Assembly (NCBI GenBank): GCA_038880255.1
Contig: JAVZSA010000044.1
Coordinates: 1-9,248 of the forward strand
Source of the DNA: ARK-15 sp038880255
Lineage (GTDB): Archaea; Thermoplasmatota; Thermoplasmata; Thermoplasmatales; ARK-15
Direction: 5' to 3'
DNA length: 9,248 nucleotides
The notes beneath the pieces were generated by a model, which did not search any database, was not told the DNA's origin, and saw only the letters and a program-made list of their open reading frames with translations. Position 1 is the stretch's first letter; each line of letters begins with the position of its first letter. The position numbers and the translations under genes were made by a program. Shown piece by piece: positions 1 to 7,229 of the stretch.

Positions 1-11
1 TATTCCAAATC

Positions 12-1616
12 TTATTCCATAAATGGATATTTAAAATCTTTTGGAGGATTGAAATTCTCTTTAATTGCACGAGGAGAGACCCATCTTATTAAATTCCACA
101 TACTACCAGCTTTATCATTAGTTCCGGATCCTCTTGCACCTCCAAATGGTTGTTGATCAACTATAGCTCCTGTTGGCTTATCATTAATATAAAAATTTCC
201 AGCAGAAAATCTTAACTTTCTTTCGGCCGTAATAATAGCATTTCTATCCTTAGCAAATATTGAGCCCGTAAGACCATAAATGGATGTTTTATCACATATT
301 TCCAAAGTATTTTCATATTGTTCATCTTTATAAATATATATTGAAAGTACAGGTCCAAATATTTCGTCTTTCATTAAAATATTATATGGATTTTTTACTA
401 AAACTATTGTAGGATCTATAAAATAACCTATAGAATCGTCATAATTACCTCCATAAATAATTTCACATTCTTCTGACTTTTTGGCTAATTCTATATAGTA
501 AACAATTTTCTTAAATGAAGATTCATCAATTACAGCATTTATAAAATTATGAAATTCTGTTGGTGAACCTTTTTTTAGAGTATTTAAATCAGCTACAATT
601 TCATTATAAATTGTAGGCCAAAGTGATTCTGGTATATATGCTCTAGATGCGGCAGAACACTTTTGTCCTTGATATTCAAAGGCTCCCCTCAATAATGCTA
701 CTTCTACTTCCTTTGGATCTGCAGATTTATGAACAAAAATAAAATCTTTACCCCCACTTTCACCAACTATTCTGGGATAAACATTATAGTTATGTATGTT
801 CTCTCCAACAACTCTGAAAATATGTTGTAGAGTAATTGTAGATCCTGTAAAATGAACTCCAGCTAAATTTTTATTTTTTAAAAGATAGTCCCCAATTAAT
901 ATGGAATCTCCAGGTAAGAAATTAATTACACCATCTGGTAAGCCTGCTTCTTCAAGAATTTCCATTAAAAAATAATTTGAATAGACCACAGATGATGGTG
1001 GTTTCCAGACAACAACATTACCCATCAATGCAGGTGCAGTAGGTAAGTTCCCATCAATGGAAAGAAAATTAAATGGAGGAATAGCAAATACAAACCCTTC
1101 CAAAGGCCTATAGTCAATTCTATTCAAAGTGCCTTCGGGTGAAAATGGCTGTTCTTCAAGTATTTTTCTAGCAAAATATACATTAAATCTCCAAAAATCT
1201 ATGAGTTCAGCAATATCAATTTCTGCCTGATATGCATTCTTTGAATGTACAAGCATTACAATTGCATCAGCCTTGTATCTATATTTTTTTGAAAGAAGTT
1301 CTGCCGCCTTTAAAAAAATAGAGAATCTGTGGTCCCATGGGATTTCAGCCCATTTTTCTCTTGCACTAAGTGCACTTTCTACAGCTAAATCAGCTTCTTC
1401 TTTTGTTGCTTTATAATATTTGCCTATCGTTTTTCGTTTATCGTGGGGAAGATTACATTCCTTAGTTTCCTCTGTTTTTATTCTTTTACCACCAATTACT
1501 AAGGGAATTTCTCTGTAATCATTTAGTATTTTCTCCATTTCAATTTTTACCTTTTCCCTTTCCTCTGAATTTGGTGAAAAATTTAGTATTTTTTCATTTT
1601 CAGGTCTTTTCATCAT
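12..1616 (-). CDS. pruA: Delta-1-pyrroline-5-carboxylate dehydrogenase (L-glutamate gamma-semialdehyde dehydrogenase), long mitochondrial-type
   Basis: This NAD-dependent aldehyde dehydrogenase oxidises glutamate semialdehyde/P5C to glutamate, the last step of proline and arginine breakdown, in the cytoplasm. Counting residues from the TTG at 1625, visible motifs are PPFNF (183-187), VVWKP with the conserved Lys (205-209), FTGST (259-263), GESGGKDF with the general-base Glu288, EYQGQKCSAASR with nucleophile Cys323, EIFGPVLS (421-428), GNFYINDK (476-483) and PFGGARGSGTND (493-504). About 534 residues from start to end resembles human ALDH4A1 throughout, unlike shorter generic aldehyde dehydrogenases, so the specific name is well supported. 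The furthest in-frame start is TTG at 1625, but ATGs at 1616 and 1613 lie about 26 bases after the centre of a TATA box, so I place a leaderless start at 1616. The stop codon is 11 bases from the window edge, so the terminator is not visible. Confidence 0.95.
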   Translation of the reverse strand: MMKRPENEKILNFSPNSEEREKVKIEMEKILNDYREIPLVIGGKRIKTEETKECNLPHDKRKTIGKYYKATKEEADLAVESALSAREKWAEIPWDHRFSIFLKAAELLSKKYRYKADAIVMLVHSKNAYQAEIDIAELIDFWRFNVYFARKILEEQPFSPEGTLNRIDYRPLEGFVFAIPPFNFLSIDGNLPTAPALMGNVVVWKPPSSVVYSNYFLMEILEEAGLPDGVINFLPGDSILIGDYLLKNKNLAGVHFTGSTITLQHIFRVVGENIHNYNVYPRIVGESGGKDFIFVHKSADPKEVEVALLRGAFEYQGQKCSAASRAYIPESLWPTIYNEIVADLNTLKKGSPTEFHNFINAVIDESSFKKIVYYIELAKKSEECEIIYGGNYDDSIGYFIDPTIVLVKNPYNILMKDEIFGPVLSIYIYKDEQYENTLEICDKTSIYGLTGSIFAKDRNAIITAERKLRFSAGNFYINDKPTGAIVDQQPFGGARGSGTNDKAGSMWNLIRWVSPRAIKENFNPPKDFKYPFME

Positions 1617-1634
1617 AATTATCAATTTGTAGGA

Positions 1635-1643
1635 TTAAATAAA
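1635..1643 (-). promoter_or_regulatory. TATA box of the P5C dehydrogenase gene
   Basis: On the minus strand TTTATTTAA (1643 to 1635), preceded by A-rich bases that could act as a BRE, is centred about 26 bases before the ATGs at 1616/1613. This predicts a leaderless mRNA starting at or next to the ATG. The box lies just downstream of, or touching, the stop codon (1648-1646) of the upstream membrane-protein gene, so the dehydrogenase can be transcribed independently although only 29 bases separate the two genes. Confidence 0.6.
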
Positions 1644-1645
1644 TT

Positions 1646-1990
1646 TTATGTAGCAGTAATCAAATATCTCCAATATATAAGTAAAAAGGAAAATAAAAGA
1701 AATATTAAAAGTATTATTATACTATTTATGTTAAAGGAAATTATGGTAGTGTATAAAAATAATAGAATCATACCAAAAGAATAGTATGACAAAATAAAGT
1801 AATTTACGATTTTTTTATTCTTTATAAATGCATGCATTAAATAGGAAATTGCAGAAAATAATACTGAAATTATTCCAATATAAATTAGAGATTTAACTCC
1901 ATAAGACAAATATAAACTTATAAAAATTAGCACTGAAATTATTATTACAAGAAATGCTATTATAAATCCTATTTCTTTCTTAGGATCCAT
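1646..1990 (-). CDS. Small four-helix integral membrane protein, function unknown
   Basis: I do not recognise this 114-residue protein. After a short charged start (MDPKKE) it is almost entirely hydrophobic, with four probable membrane helices at about residues 8-29, 34-55, 61-84 and 88-107. The few charges sit in the N-terminus and in the 55-61 loop (KNKK), which suggests both lie on the cytoplasmic side. No catalytic or metal-binding motif, signal peptide or family signature is visible. Start ATG (1990-1988) is supported by a TATA-like element about 24-26 bases upstream, implying a leaderless transcript. It is followed on the same strand by P5C dehydrogenase, which has its own TATA box. A link to amino-acid uptake is conceivable only from position. 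A long open frame with a clean hydrophobic periodicity and a matching promoter makes it a probable real gene. Confidence 0.7.
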   Translation of the reverse strand: MDPKKEIGFIIAFLVIIISVLIFISLYLSYGVKSLIYIGIISVLFSAISYLMHAFIKNKKIVNYFILSYYSFGMILLFLYTTIISFNINSIIILLIFLLFSFLLIYWRYLITAT

Positions 1991-2007
1991 AAGATAGCAT
2001 GTAAAAG

Positions 2008-2016
2008 TATAATAAA
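2008..2016 (-). promoter_or_regulatory. TATA box of the small membrane protein gene
   Basis: Minus-strand TTTATTATA (2016 to 2008), within a T-rich stretch, is centred about 24 bases before the A of the ATG at 1990, which suits a leaderless archaeal transcript. The surrounding DNA is extremely AT-rich, so the exact box is uncertain. Confidence 0.5.
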
Positions 2017-2225
2017 AAATTTTTTTAAAATTTTTTACTTAAAATTTTATTATTTTTAGAAATAAAATATATCATAGAAAAAAGTAATGAACTACTTTAC
2101 CATTGGTATAGAAATTCTTTCCCATCAACAGTAATGAATTTCTCACTATATGTATAATACTTTTTTTATACAGTATATTTTAACAAAAAAACATTGAATA
2201 TGCGATGTGGATGAATTGCAATATG
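2017..2225. other. AT-rich non-coding stretch with two inverted repeats
   Basis: No reading frame of note is present. Two simple inverted repeats are visible: AGAAATTC (2110-2117) pairs perfectly with GAATTTCT (2136-2143) across an 18-base loop, and TGTATAA (2151-2157) pairs with TTATACA (2166-2172) across an 8-base loop. They lie upstream of the TnpB remnant, where the left end of the element would be expected, but I cannot fix that boundary. They could equally be chance pairing in AT-rich DNA. Confidence 0.3.
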
Positions 2226-2238
2226 TTTATATATATAA
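2226..2238 (+). promoter_or_regulatory. Strong TATA-like element upstream of the TnpB remnant
   Basis: TTTATATATATAA is a near-ideal archaeal TATA box, preceded by less AT-rich DNA. A second candidate (GTTTATTAAATAA) follows from about 2244. They lie 30-60 bases before the first recognisable TnpB-like codons (about 2285-2300), so they are the probable old transposon promoter. Whether transcription still occurs is unknown. Confidence 0.4.
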
Positions 2239-2284
2239 TAAAAGTTTATTAAATAATAAAAAAATAATATTAACATATAAAGTT

Positions 2285-3300
2285 AAACATCATTGTGATT
2301 TCAGATTAAACCTAATGAGGCATAAAATATGGCAAAATATTCTATAAAATATCTTTCAATTTTTTTAGTGGAATTGAAATAATTTGTACCGAACTCAATT
2401 ATATTCAAACATATATTAAGAAAGTATGTAAGTAAAAGGAATGATAGAAAGTTAGTATGGTGAAATTAACTATCAAGGCTTAGAAAATAAAGTTCAGTCA
2501 TAAAGAGAGAAAGAATCTGATATTTTACCTAAACATCACTATGAATTTTCATTTAAGAAAAGATTTTCTGAAAACAAATCAGATTGAGATAAATAAGGAA
2601 TATGCATATATTTCAGTAAAAATTCCAAAAGAAAACATGATTGAAATCTTTTCATATTTTGGTATATTGATTGAAATACAATTGAACATGTTGTAATCAG
2701 ACCGGATACTATAAAAAATCCTATAACTTGAAAAAACAAAACGCATACATAAGAAATACAAGAATATGGAATACGAGAAGAAAACCTAAAAAAAGCGAAA
2801 TCCAGGAAGCTCAAAAAATTAAGAAAAGAAATATTGGAAGGAATTTGAACCATAAGGTATCAAAGAAAATAGTAAAAAATGCGAAAAAAAGTGAAATGTG
2901 AATTAAACTTGAATATCTGATGGGGATAAGAAATGCGAAATCTAACAGAATTATAGGTATTTCTTGAATAGTTAATCATTATATGAATTAGAGAAAATAT
3001 TAGAATACAAAGCCACCAATTTAAAATACATATTTTCTATGTTGATCCATATCGTAAATCAAAAAAATGTTTAAGATGTGAATTATAAGCAAAGGAATAG
3101 GAAAGAGCTTTAAGATTTAGATCCACTGATATGTTAACCGAACTGATGCAAATGCATCGTTCAATATAATGCTGTATCTTTTAAAAGAAAACATAGGTCA
3201 ACTGCATATAGACAAATCATGCGAAAGAATCAATAATACCCTTTAAAGAGCAACGTCAAGGACTATAGAGTCTTAGAACCTTGAAGCTTTGGCAAGGTAG
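2285..3300 (+). pseudogene. tnpB: Decayed TnpB (IS200/IS605 family, IS1341-like RNA-guided nuclease/transposon protein)
   Basis: No frame is open throughout, but TnpB signatures appear in the right order in three changing frames. They are FQIKPNEA (2299-2322), an N-terminal-domain stretch NKEYAYISVKIPKEN (from 2592), RuvC-I-like YID-stop-NTIEHVVIRPD (2663-2707), NHKVSKKIVKNAKK (2848-2889), RuvC-II-like IKLEYLMGIRNA (2902-2937), YELEKILEYKA (2982-3014), the first zinc-ribbon half VDPYRKSKKCLRC (3041-3079), and RuvC-III-like TDANASFNI (3142-3168). The last frame continues to a TAG at 3298-3300, probably the ancestral stop. At least six frame changes and several stops (TGA 2672 and 2899, TAG 3118, TGA 3127, TAA 3244, TAG 3274) make it non-functional. 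The second zinc pair (expected CxxC near 3115-3126) reads Ile and His. The remnant is somewhat shorter than a typical tnpB of about 1.2 kb. No TnpA is seen. The family call is firm; exact limits are not. Confidence 0.85.
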
Positions 3301-3312
3301 TATGTTACCAAA
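3278..3312 (+). repeat. Putative right-end hairpin(s) of the IS200/IS605-like remnant
   Basis: ACCTTG (3278-3283) pairs perfectly with CAAGGT (3293-3298) across a 9-base loop. A competing hairpin pairs TTTGG (3288-3292) with CCAAA (3308-3312). They overlap the last codons of the TnpB remnant and run just past its stop. IS200/IS605 elements carry subterminal hairpins at the right end, and the TnpB guide RNA (omega/reRNA) comes from this same place, so position and structure both fit. The exact element end and any target tetranucleotide cannot be set without an intact copy. Confidence 0.5.
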
Positions 3313-3316
3313 ATAA

Positions 3317-3323
3317 TTTATTA
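3317..3323 (+). promoter_or_regulatory. TATA box of the tricorn protease gene
   Basis: TTTATTA, inside ATAATTTATTA and preceded by an A-rich BRE-like ACCAAAA, is centred 26 bases before the A of the ATG at 3346, which predicts a leaderless mRNA. It begins within about 5-17 bases of the end of the transposon remnant, so its upstream flank may be transposon-derived. Confidence 0.6.
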
Positions 3324-3345
3324 CTAGGATTTTATTTTACTAATC

Positions 3346-6300
3346 ATGAACCATTATTTAATGTATCCTGATATCCATAAAGAGAGTTTTGTATTTGTAA
3401 CAGAGGATGATTTGTGGCTATATGACGGAAATTTAAAAAGGATTACCGAAGGATTAGGTATAGTAAGATATCCAAAATTTTCTTGCAACGGTAAATACAT
3501 TGCATTTTCAGTTTTTAAAAGTATGGGGAGAGAAGATTTAAAACCACAAGGAGATATCTTTTTATATTCGATTGAAAAAAATTACCTAAAAAGATTAACA
3601 TATTATGGAAGCAAAGATATTAAAGTAATAGGATGGTATGGTGGAAAGATCTATTTTTCTTCATCTCATTCTTCTCCATTAAATTATTACCCTGAAATTT
3701 ATAGAATGAATCCTGATGGAACAGAATTTGAAAAGTTACCTTACGGAAATGCGTCTTATATAGGTTTTGGAACAAATTTCATTCTATTAGGTAGGAACAT
3801 TGGTGATCCTGCAAAATGGAAAAGATATAGGGGAGGTACTGTGGGACAATTGTGGATATCAAAGGATGGAAAAAAATTTGAAAGGATTATGGAAAACCTG
3901 GGAGGGAATATTGGAAGTCCAATGATTGTAAATGATAAAATTTGTTTCATTTCAGACCATGAAGGTATTGGAAGAATATATTGCCTGGACGGTGAAAAAT
4001 TGATAAGAATGACTGAAAATAACGAATATTACGTAAGGAATGCAAACACAGACGGAATGAATATCATTTTTCAAATGGCAGGTGAAATTTATACCTTAAA
4101 TAATGGTATGAGAAAATTGAATATTGATGTATATGGTACAAAAAGATTATTACAGGAGAGATACATTGAAAATGTTCCAGAGAAAATAGAATCATTTTCT
4201 TTAAATGAGAATGGTGAAAGAATAATTTTTACTGTTAGGGGTAAATTATTTAATATGGAAAGTTTCAGTGGACCTGTAATTACCACGCAAAATATTAGGC
4301 TCCTCAACGGAGTTTATCTTAAAGGTGAGGAATATATCGGAGTTTTAAACTCTGAAGGTAAGGAACATGTTGTATTACTTAAGGAAGGAAAGATTATTAA
4401 AAGATTTGAAAAGGATTTGGGACTAATTTTAAATATTTGGCCATCTCCAAATGGTGAATCCATAATTATTTCAACCGGTAGGCTAGAACTTTATTTGCTA
4501 AATTTAAAAAATGATGAATTCAAAAAGATTGATGAATCTAAAACAGGACCAATAAAATATTTAGATTTTTCACCAAATGGAAAATGGATAGCCTATTCTA
4601 TAGCTCTAGGTAATAATAGAATTAAAATAAGGATAAGGAATATTGAAAATAACGAATTTTCTGATATTGAAAGTACTTATAGATTTGATTTTTCACCATC
4701 ATTTGACCCATTTGGAAGATACTTATATTTCATTTCTCTCTCAAGTTTTAAAGCAGTAGAAGATCCGGCAATTCCTTCTCTTACTTTTCCAAATCCCTCA
4801 AAAATTTTTCTTGTTACCTTAAGAAAGAATTTTACCGATCCTTTTATTTCAAAAATGGAAGGAGAGGTTAAAGATTTTGCAATAGATCTAGATGGAATAT
4901 CTGAAAGAATTATTCCATTTCCATTAAAGGAGGGAAGATACATTTCATTATATGGTGTTAAGGATGGTATTGTATATATGTCGATGCCATTATCAATGGA
5001 AGAGGAAAATGTTGGAGAATTGCACTATTATAATATAAATGAAAAAAAGGATGAATTACTTGTAGACAAAGCATCGCGTTATACAATTTCTTTAGATAGA
5101 ACAAAGATTGCATATATGTATCACGACTTGTTTAGAATTGTTGATTCAACACAAAAAAAGGAAACAAAATCGAATATACCTGGAAGAGAGTCCGGAATTG
5201 TTGATTTAAAAAGAATTAAATTATTCTCCTACCCAAAAGAAGAATTTAAACAAATTTTTTATGAAACATGGTTTATGATGAAAGAAAATTATTGGAAAGA
5301 TGAGAACATTAAATGGGATGAAATATTCAATAAATATCTTCCACTTCTTGAAAAAATTTCCACAAGATCTGAATTATCTGATTTAATTTGGGAATTACAG
5401 GGTGAACTGGGGACTTCACACTCATATGAATATTTAGGCGATTATTTCAATTCCCCTCTTGAAACAAGAGGGTATTTGGGTGCTGAAATTGAATACAAAA
5501 ATGAATATAAGATAAAGAAAATTTATAGGGGAAGGTTGGATGAAAAATCCCCATTAATTTCTCCAGGACTAGAAATAAAAGAAGGAGATGTAATAATTTC
5601 TATTAATGGTATAGATCTTGATGCCAAAAATCCACCTGGTAAAATACTCACTAATATGGTAGATGATATAATATCCATTAAAATAAAAAGAAATGATAAT
5701 ATTTATACATATAATTTGAAAACTTTATCGGATGAGTCAATGGTAATTTACAGGGACTGGGTAGAGAAAAATAAAAATTATGTTCATTCTAAGACTAATG
5801 GGAAAGTAGGGTATGTGCATATACCTGATATGATGAATTTCGGTTTTGCAGAATTCCATAAAAACTTTCTTGAAGAAGTTGATAGAGATGCATTGATAAT
5901 AGATGTACGTTATAATAGGGGAGGTTTTGTTTCACCCTTTTTACTTGAGAAACTTAATAGAAAAATAATAGGTTTTGAATATCCAAGACATGGATTGAGA
6001 GAAGAATATCCACCAGCATCCCCTAAAGGACCTATAGTATGTATTACGAACGAACTTTCTGGTTCGGATGGCGATATTTTTTCACACTCATTCAAATTAA
6101 TGAAATTAGGTCCATTGATAGGTAAAAGGACATGGGGTGGTGTAATTGGTATAAACCCAAAAAGAAAACTTATTGATGGTTCAATAGTAACACAGCCCGA
6201 ATATGCCTTTTGGTTTAAAGGAGTTGGTTTTGGAATAGAAAATAGGGGTACAGAACCCGATATTGAAGTAGAGATTACACCACTTGATTTTTCTGAAAAT

Positions 6301-6363
6301 AGAGATCCACAACTTGATAAGGCTATAGAGGTGGTTTTGGAAAAATTGAAAAATGAAAAATAA
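3346..6363 (+). CDS. tri: Tricorn protease
   Basis: Tricorn is a giant hexameric serine protease that trims proteasome products to small peptides in the cytosol. The 1005 residues follow the family order: six-bladed propeller (about 1-265), seven-bladed propeller (about 280-620), helical C1 domain (about 625-700), PDZ (about 705-795) and C2 catalytic domain (about 800-1005). Catalytic residues known from Thermoplasma (Ser745, His746, Ser965, Asp966, Glu1023) map to Ser691-His692 in GTSHSYE, Ser907-Asp908 in LSGSDGD, and Glu965 in FGIENRG. NRGGFVS (857-863) is the expected oxyanion region. The start matches the Thermoplasma N-terminus residue for residue in spacing (PDIH at 8-11) and sits 26 bases after a TATA centre. 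Two substrate-contact positions seem changed: the P1-specificity Asp is Glu878, and the Arg-Arg cluster that holds substrate C-termini is not evident near residues 88-96. The gene converges on the OFOR operon. Confidence 0.97.
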   Translation: MNHYLMYPDIHKESFVFVTEDDLWLYDGNLKRITEGLGIVRYPKFSCNGKYIAFSVFKSMGREDLKPQGDIFLYSIEKNYLKRLTYYGSKDIKVIGWYGGKIYFSSSHSSPLNYYPEIYRMNPDGTEFEKLPYGNASYIGFGTNFILLGRNIGDPAKWKRYRGGTVGQLWISKDGKKFERIMENLGGNIGSPMIVNDKICFISDHEGIGRIYCLDGEKLIRMTENNEYYVRNANTDGMNIIFQMAGEIYTLNNGMRKLNIDVYGTKRLLQERYIENVPEKIESFSLNENGERIIFTVRGKLFNMESFSGPVITTQNIRLLNGVYLKGEEYIGVLNSEGKEHVVLLKEGKIIKRFEKDLGLILNIWPSPNGESIIISTGRLELYLLNLKNDEFKKIDESKTGPIKYLDFSPNGKWIAYSIALGNNRIKIRIRNIENNEFSDIESTYRFDFSPSFDPFGRYLYFISLSSFKAVEDPAIPSLTFPNPSKIFLVTLRKNFTDPFISKMEGEVKDFAIDLDGISERIIPFPLKEGRYISLYGVKDGIVYMSMPLSMEEENVGELHYYNINEKKDELLVDKASRYTISLDRTKIAYMYHDLFRIVDSTQKKETKSNIPGRESGIVDLKRIKLFSYPKEEFKQIFYETWFMMKENYWKDENIKWDEIFNKYLPLLEKISTRSELSDLIWELQGELGTSHSYEYLGDYFNSPLETRGYLGAEIEYKNEYKIKKIYRGRLDEKSPLISPGLEIKEGDVIISINGIDLDAKNPPGKILTNMVDDIISIKIKRNDNIYTYNLKTLSDESMVIYRDWVEKNKNYVHSKTNGKVGYVHIPDMMNFGFAEFHKNFLEEVDRDALIIDVRYNRGGFVSPFLLEKLNRKIIGFEYPRHGLREEYPPASPKGPIVCITNELSGSDGDIFSHSFKLMKLGPLIGKRTWGGVIGINPKRKLIDGSIVTQPEYAFWFKGVGFGIENRGTEPDIEVEITPLDFSENRDPQLDKAIEVVLEKLKNEK

Positions 6364-6375
6364 ATTATTAAAAAA
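6341..6375 (-). terminator. T-tract terminator region of the OFOR operon
   Basis: Reading the minus strand past the OFOR beta stop there are four T-runs in 35 bases: T6 (6375-6370), T5 (6360-6356), T5 (6353-6349) and T5 (6345-6341). Archaeal RNA polymerase stops at such T-rich stretches without needing a hairpin. Three of the runs lie within the last codons of the opposing tricorn gene, which encode Lys-rich EKLKNEK. Confidence 0.5.
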
Positions 6376-7227
6376 TTAATAAAATTCCTCAATTATATAT
6401 TTTTTAATATCAGTTTTTCTACTTATTAATGGACCCTTTTTTAAAATTGGATCAAGATCATTGTAAGTGGGTTTTTCCACTTTATAAAATATACCAATAG
6501 GAATTTTATCTCCATTTTCATTTGCAAGTCTATATGCATTTTCAAAATTACCCAGGTCATTATTATTTAATTTGTATACTCTTTCTCTATAAAATTCATA
6601 GGTTCTTATTTTATTCCATGTTACACATGGACTAAGAACATCTATCAATGCAAAACCGCGATGTTTTAATGCCTCCACAATGAGGCCTTGAAGATGTTTT
6701 AACTCACCTGAATATCCTCTTGCCACAAATGTTGCACCTGCTGTAAGGGCAAAGGTTAATGGATTTACAGGTATTTCTATTGATCCTTCAGGAGGAGGAG
6801 TAGTCTTCGAAACAAAACCAATTGGTGCAGTAGGGGAGGCTTGGCCCGTTGTGAGACCAAAAACTTCATTATTTGATACTATGTACTTTATATCAACATT
6901 CCTCTTAGCTGCATTATACAGATGGTTCAGTCCTTCATAATAACCATCTCCATCTCCTCCGTATGCTATCACTGTTAAATTAGGATTTGCAAATTTTATT
7001 CCTGTAGCCACTGGAAGAAGTCTACCATGTAAACCGTGGAAACCATAAGCTCTAATATATTCAGGCATATTACTTGAACAACCAATACCACTAACTATTA
7101 CAACATTTTCCGGTTCAATGTTCATTTCTACCAATGCTCCTTTAATAGCATTCCACTGCGCATAGTTCCCACAACCAGGACACCAGTCAGGCTTTATATG
7201 ATAATCATAATCCTTGATTGTTACCAT
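6376..7227 (-). CDS. 2-oxoacid:ferredoxin oxidoreductase, beta subunit (thiamine diphosphate and 4Fe-4S subunit)
   Basis: This is the catalytic small subunit of the archaeal two-subunit OFOR, which decarboxylates 2-oxoacids to acyl-CoA and passes electrons to ferredoxin. CPGCG gives Cys16 and Cys19; with Cys50 (GIGCSS) and Cys201 (SPCVTW) these match the four 4Fe-4S ligands of the Sulfolobus enzyme with constant spacing. The thiamine diphosphate/Mg motif is GGDGDGY (90-96) through SNNEVFGLTTGQ (118-129). The 283-residue length suits the subunit. The ATG at 7227-7225 is fixed by a strong GAGGTGA ribosome site 6 bases upstream, inside the end of the alpha gene, with 2 bases between the genes. 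Substrate range cannot be read directly; LTTGQ differs from the LTKGQ I remember in the broad-specificity Sulfolobus enzyme. A name such as porB or korB would be a guess. Confidence 0.95.
   Translation of the reverse strand: MVTIKDYDYHIKPDWCPGCGNYAQWNAIKGALVEMNIEPENVVIVSGIGCSSNMPEYIRAYGFHGLHGRLLPVATGIKFANPNLTVIAYGGDGDGYYEGLNHLYNAAKRNVDIKYIVSNNEVFGLTTGQASPTAPIGFVSKTTPPPEGSIEIPVNPLTFALTAGATFVARGYSGELKHLQGLIVEALKHRGFALIDVLSPCVTWNKIRTYEFYRERVYKLNNNDLGNFENAYRLANENGDKIPIGIFYKVEKPTYNDLDPILKKGPLISRKTDIKKYIIEEFY
6400..6442 (+). terminator. T-tract terminator region of the tricorn gene
   Basis: Downstream of the tricorn stop, the plus strand has T6 (6400-6405), T5 (6414-6418) and T6 (6437-6442), typical of archaeal intrinsic termination. 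All lie inside the 3' coding end of the opposing OFOR beta gene, so the two mRNAs would overlap as antisense by about 40-100 bases. Confidence 0.5.
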
Positions 7228-7229
7228 TG

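Noticed and set aside
2110..2172. Inverted repeats as a transcription-factor operator or terminator
   Set aside because: The 8-bp and 7-bp stems are AT-only or nearly so, in very AT-rich DNA, and lie far from the intact gene starts. They are kept only as description of the gap, not as a regulatory call.
2539..2853. Minus-strand 104-residue open frame, hydrophobic and Phe/Ser-rich
   Set aside because: It is antisense to the TnpB remnant, whose plus-strand frames show family motifs in order. Its composition is what A-rich coding DNA gives when read backwards.
1991..3345. CRISPR array, tRNA or novel defence locus in the large gap
   Set aside because: No regularly spaced repeats, no cloverleaf and no intact frame. 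The content is explained by the TnpB remnant plus promoters.
4677..4943. Minus-strand 88-residue open frame within tricorn
   Set aside because: Shadow of the tricorn propeller coding sequence; no promoter, ribosome site or family feature.
5910..6392. Minus-strand 160-residue open frame opposite the end of tricorn
   Set aside because: It lies antisense to the catalytic C2 domain, whose residues are clearly conserved on the plus strand. It has no recognisable motif or start context.
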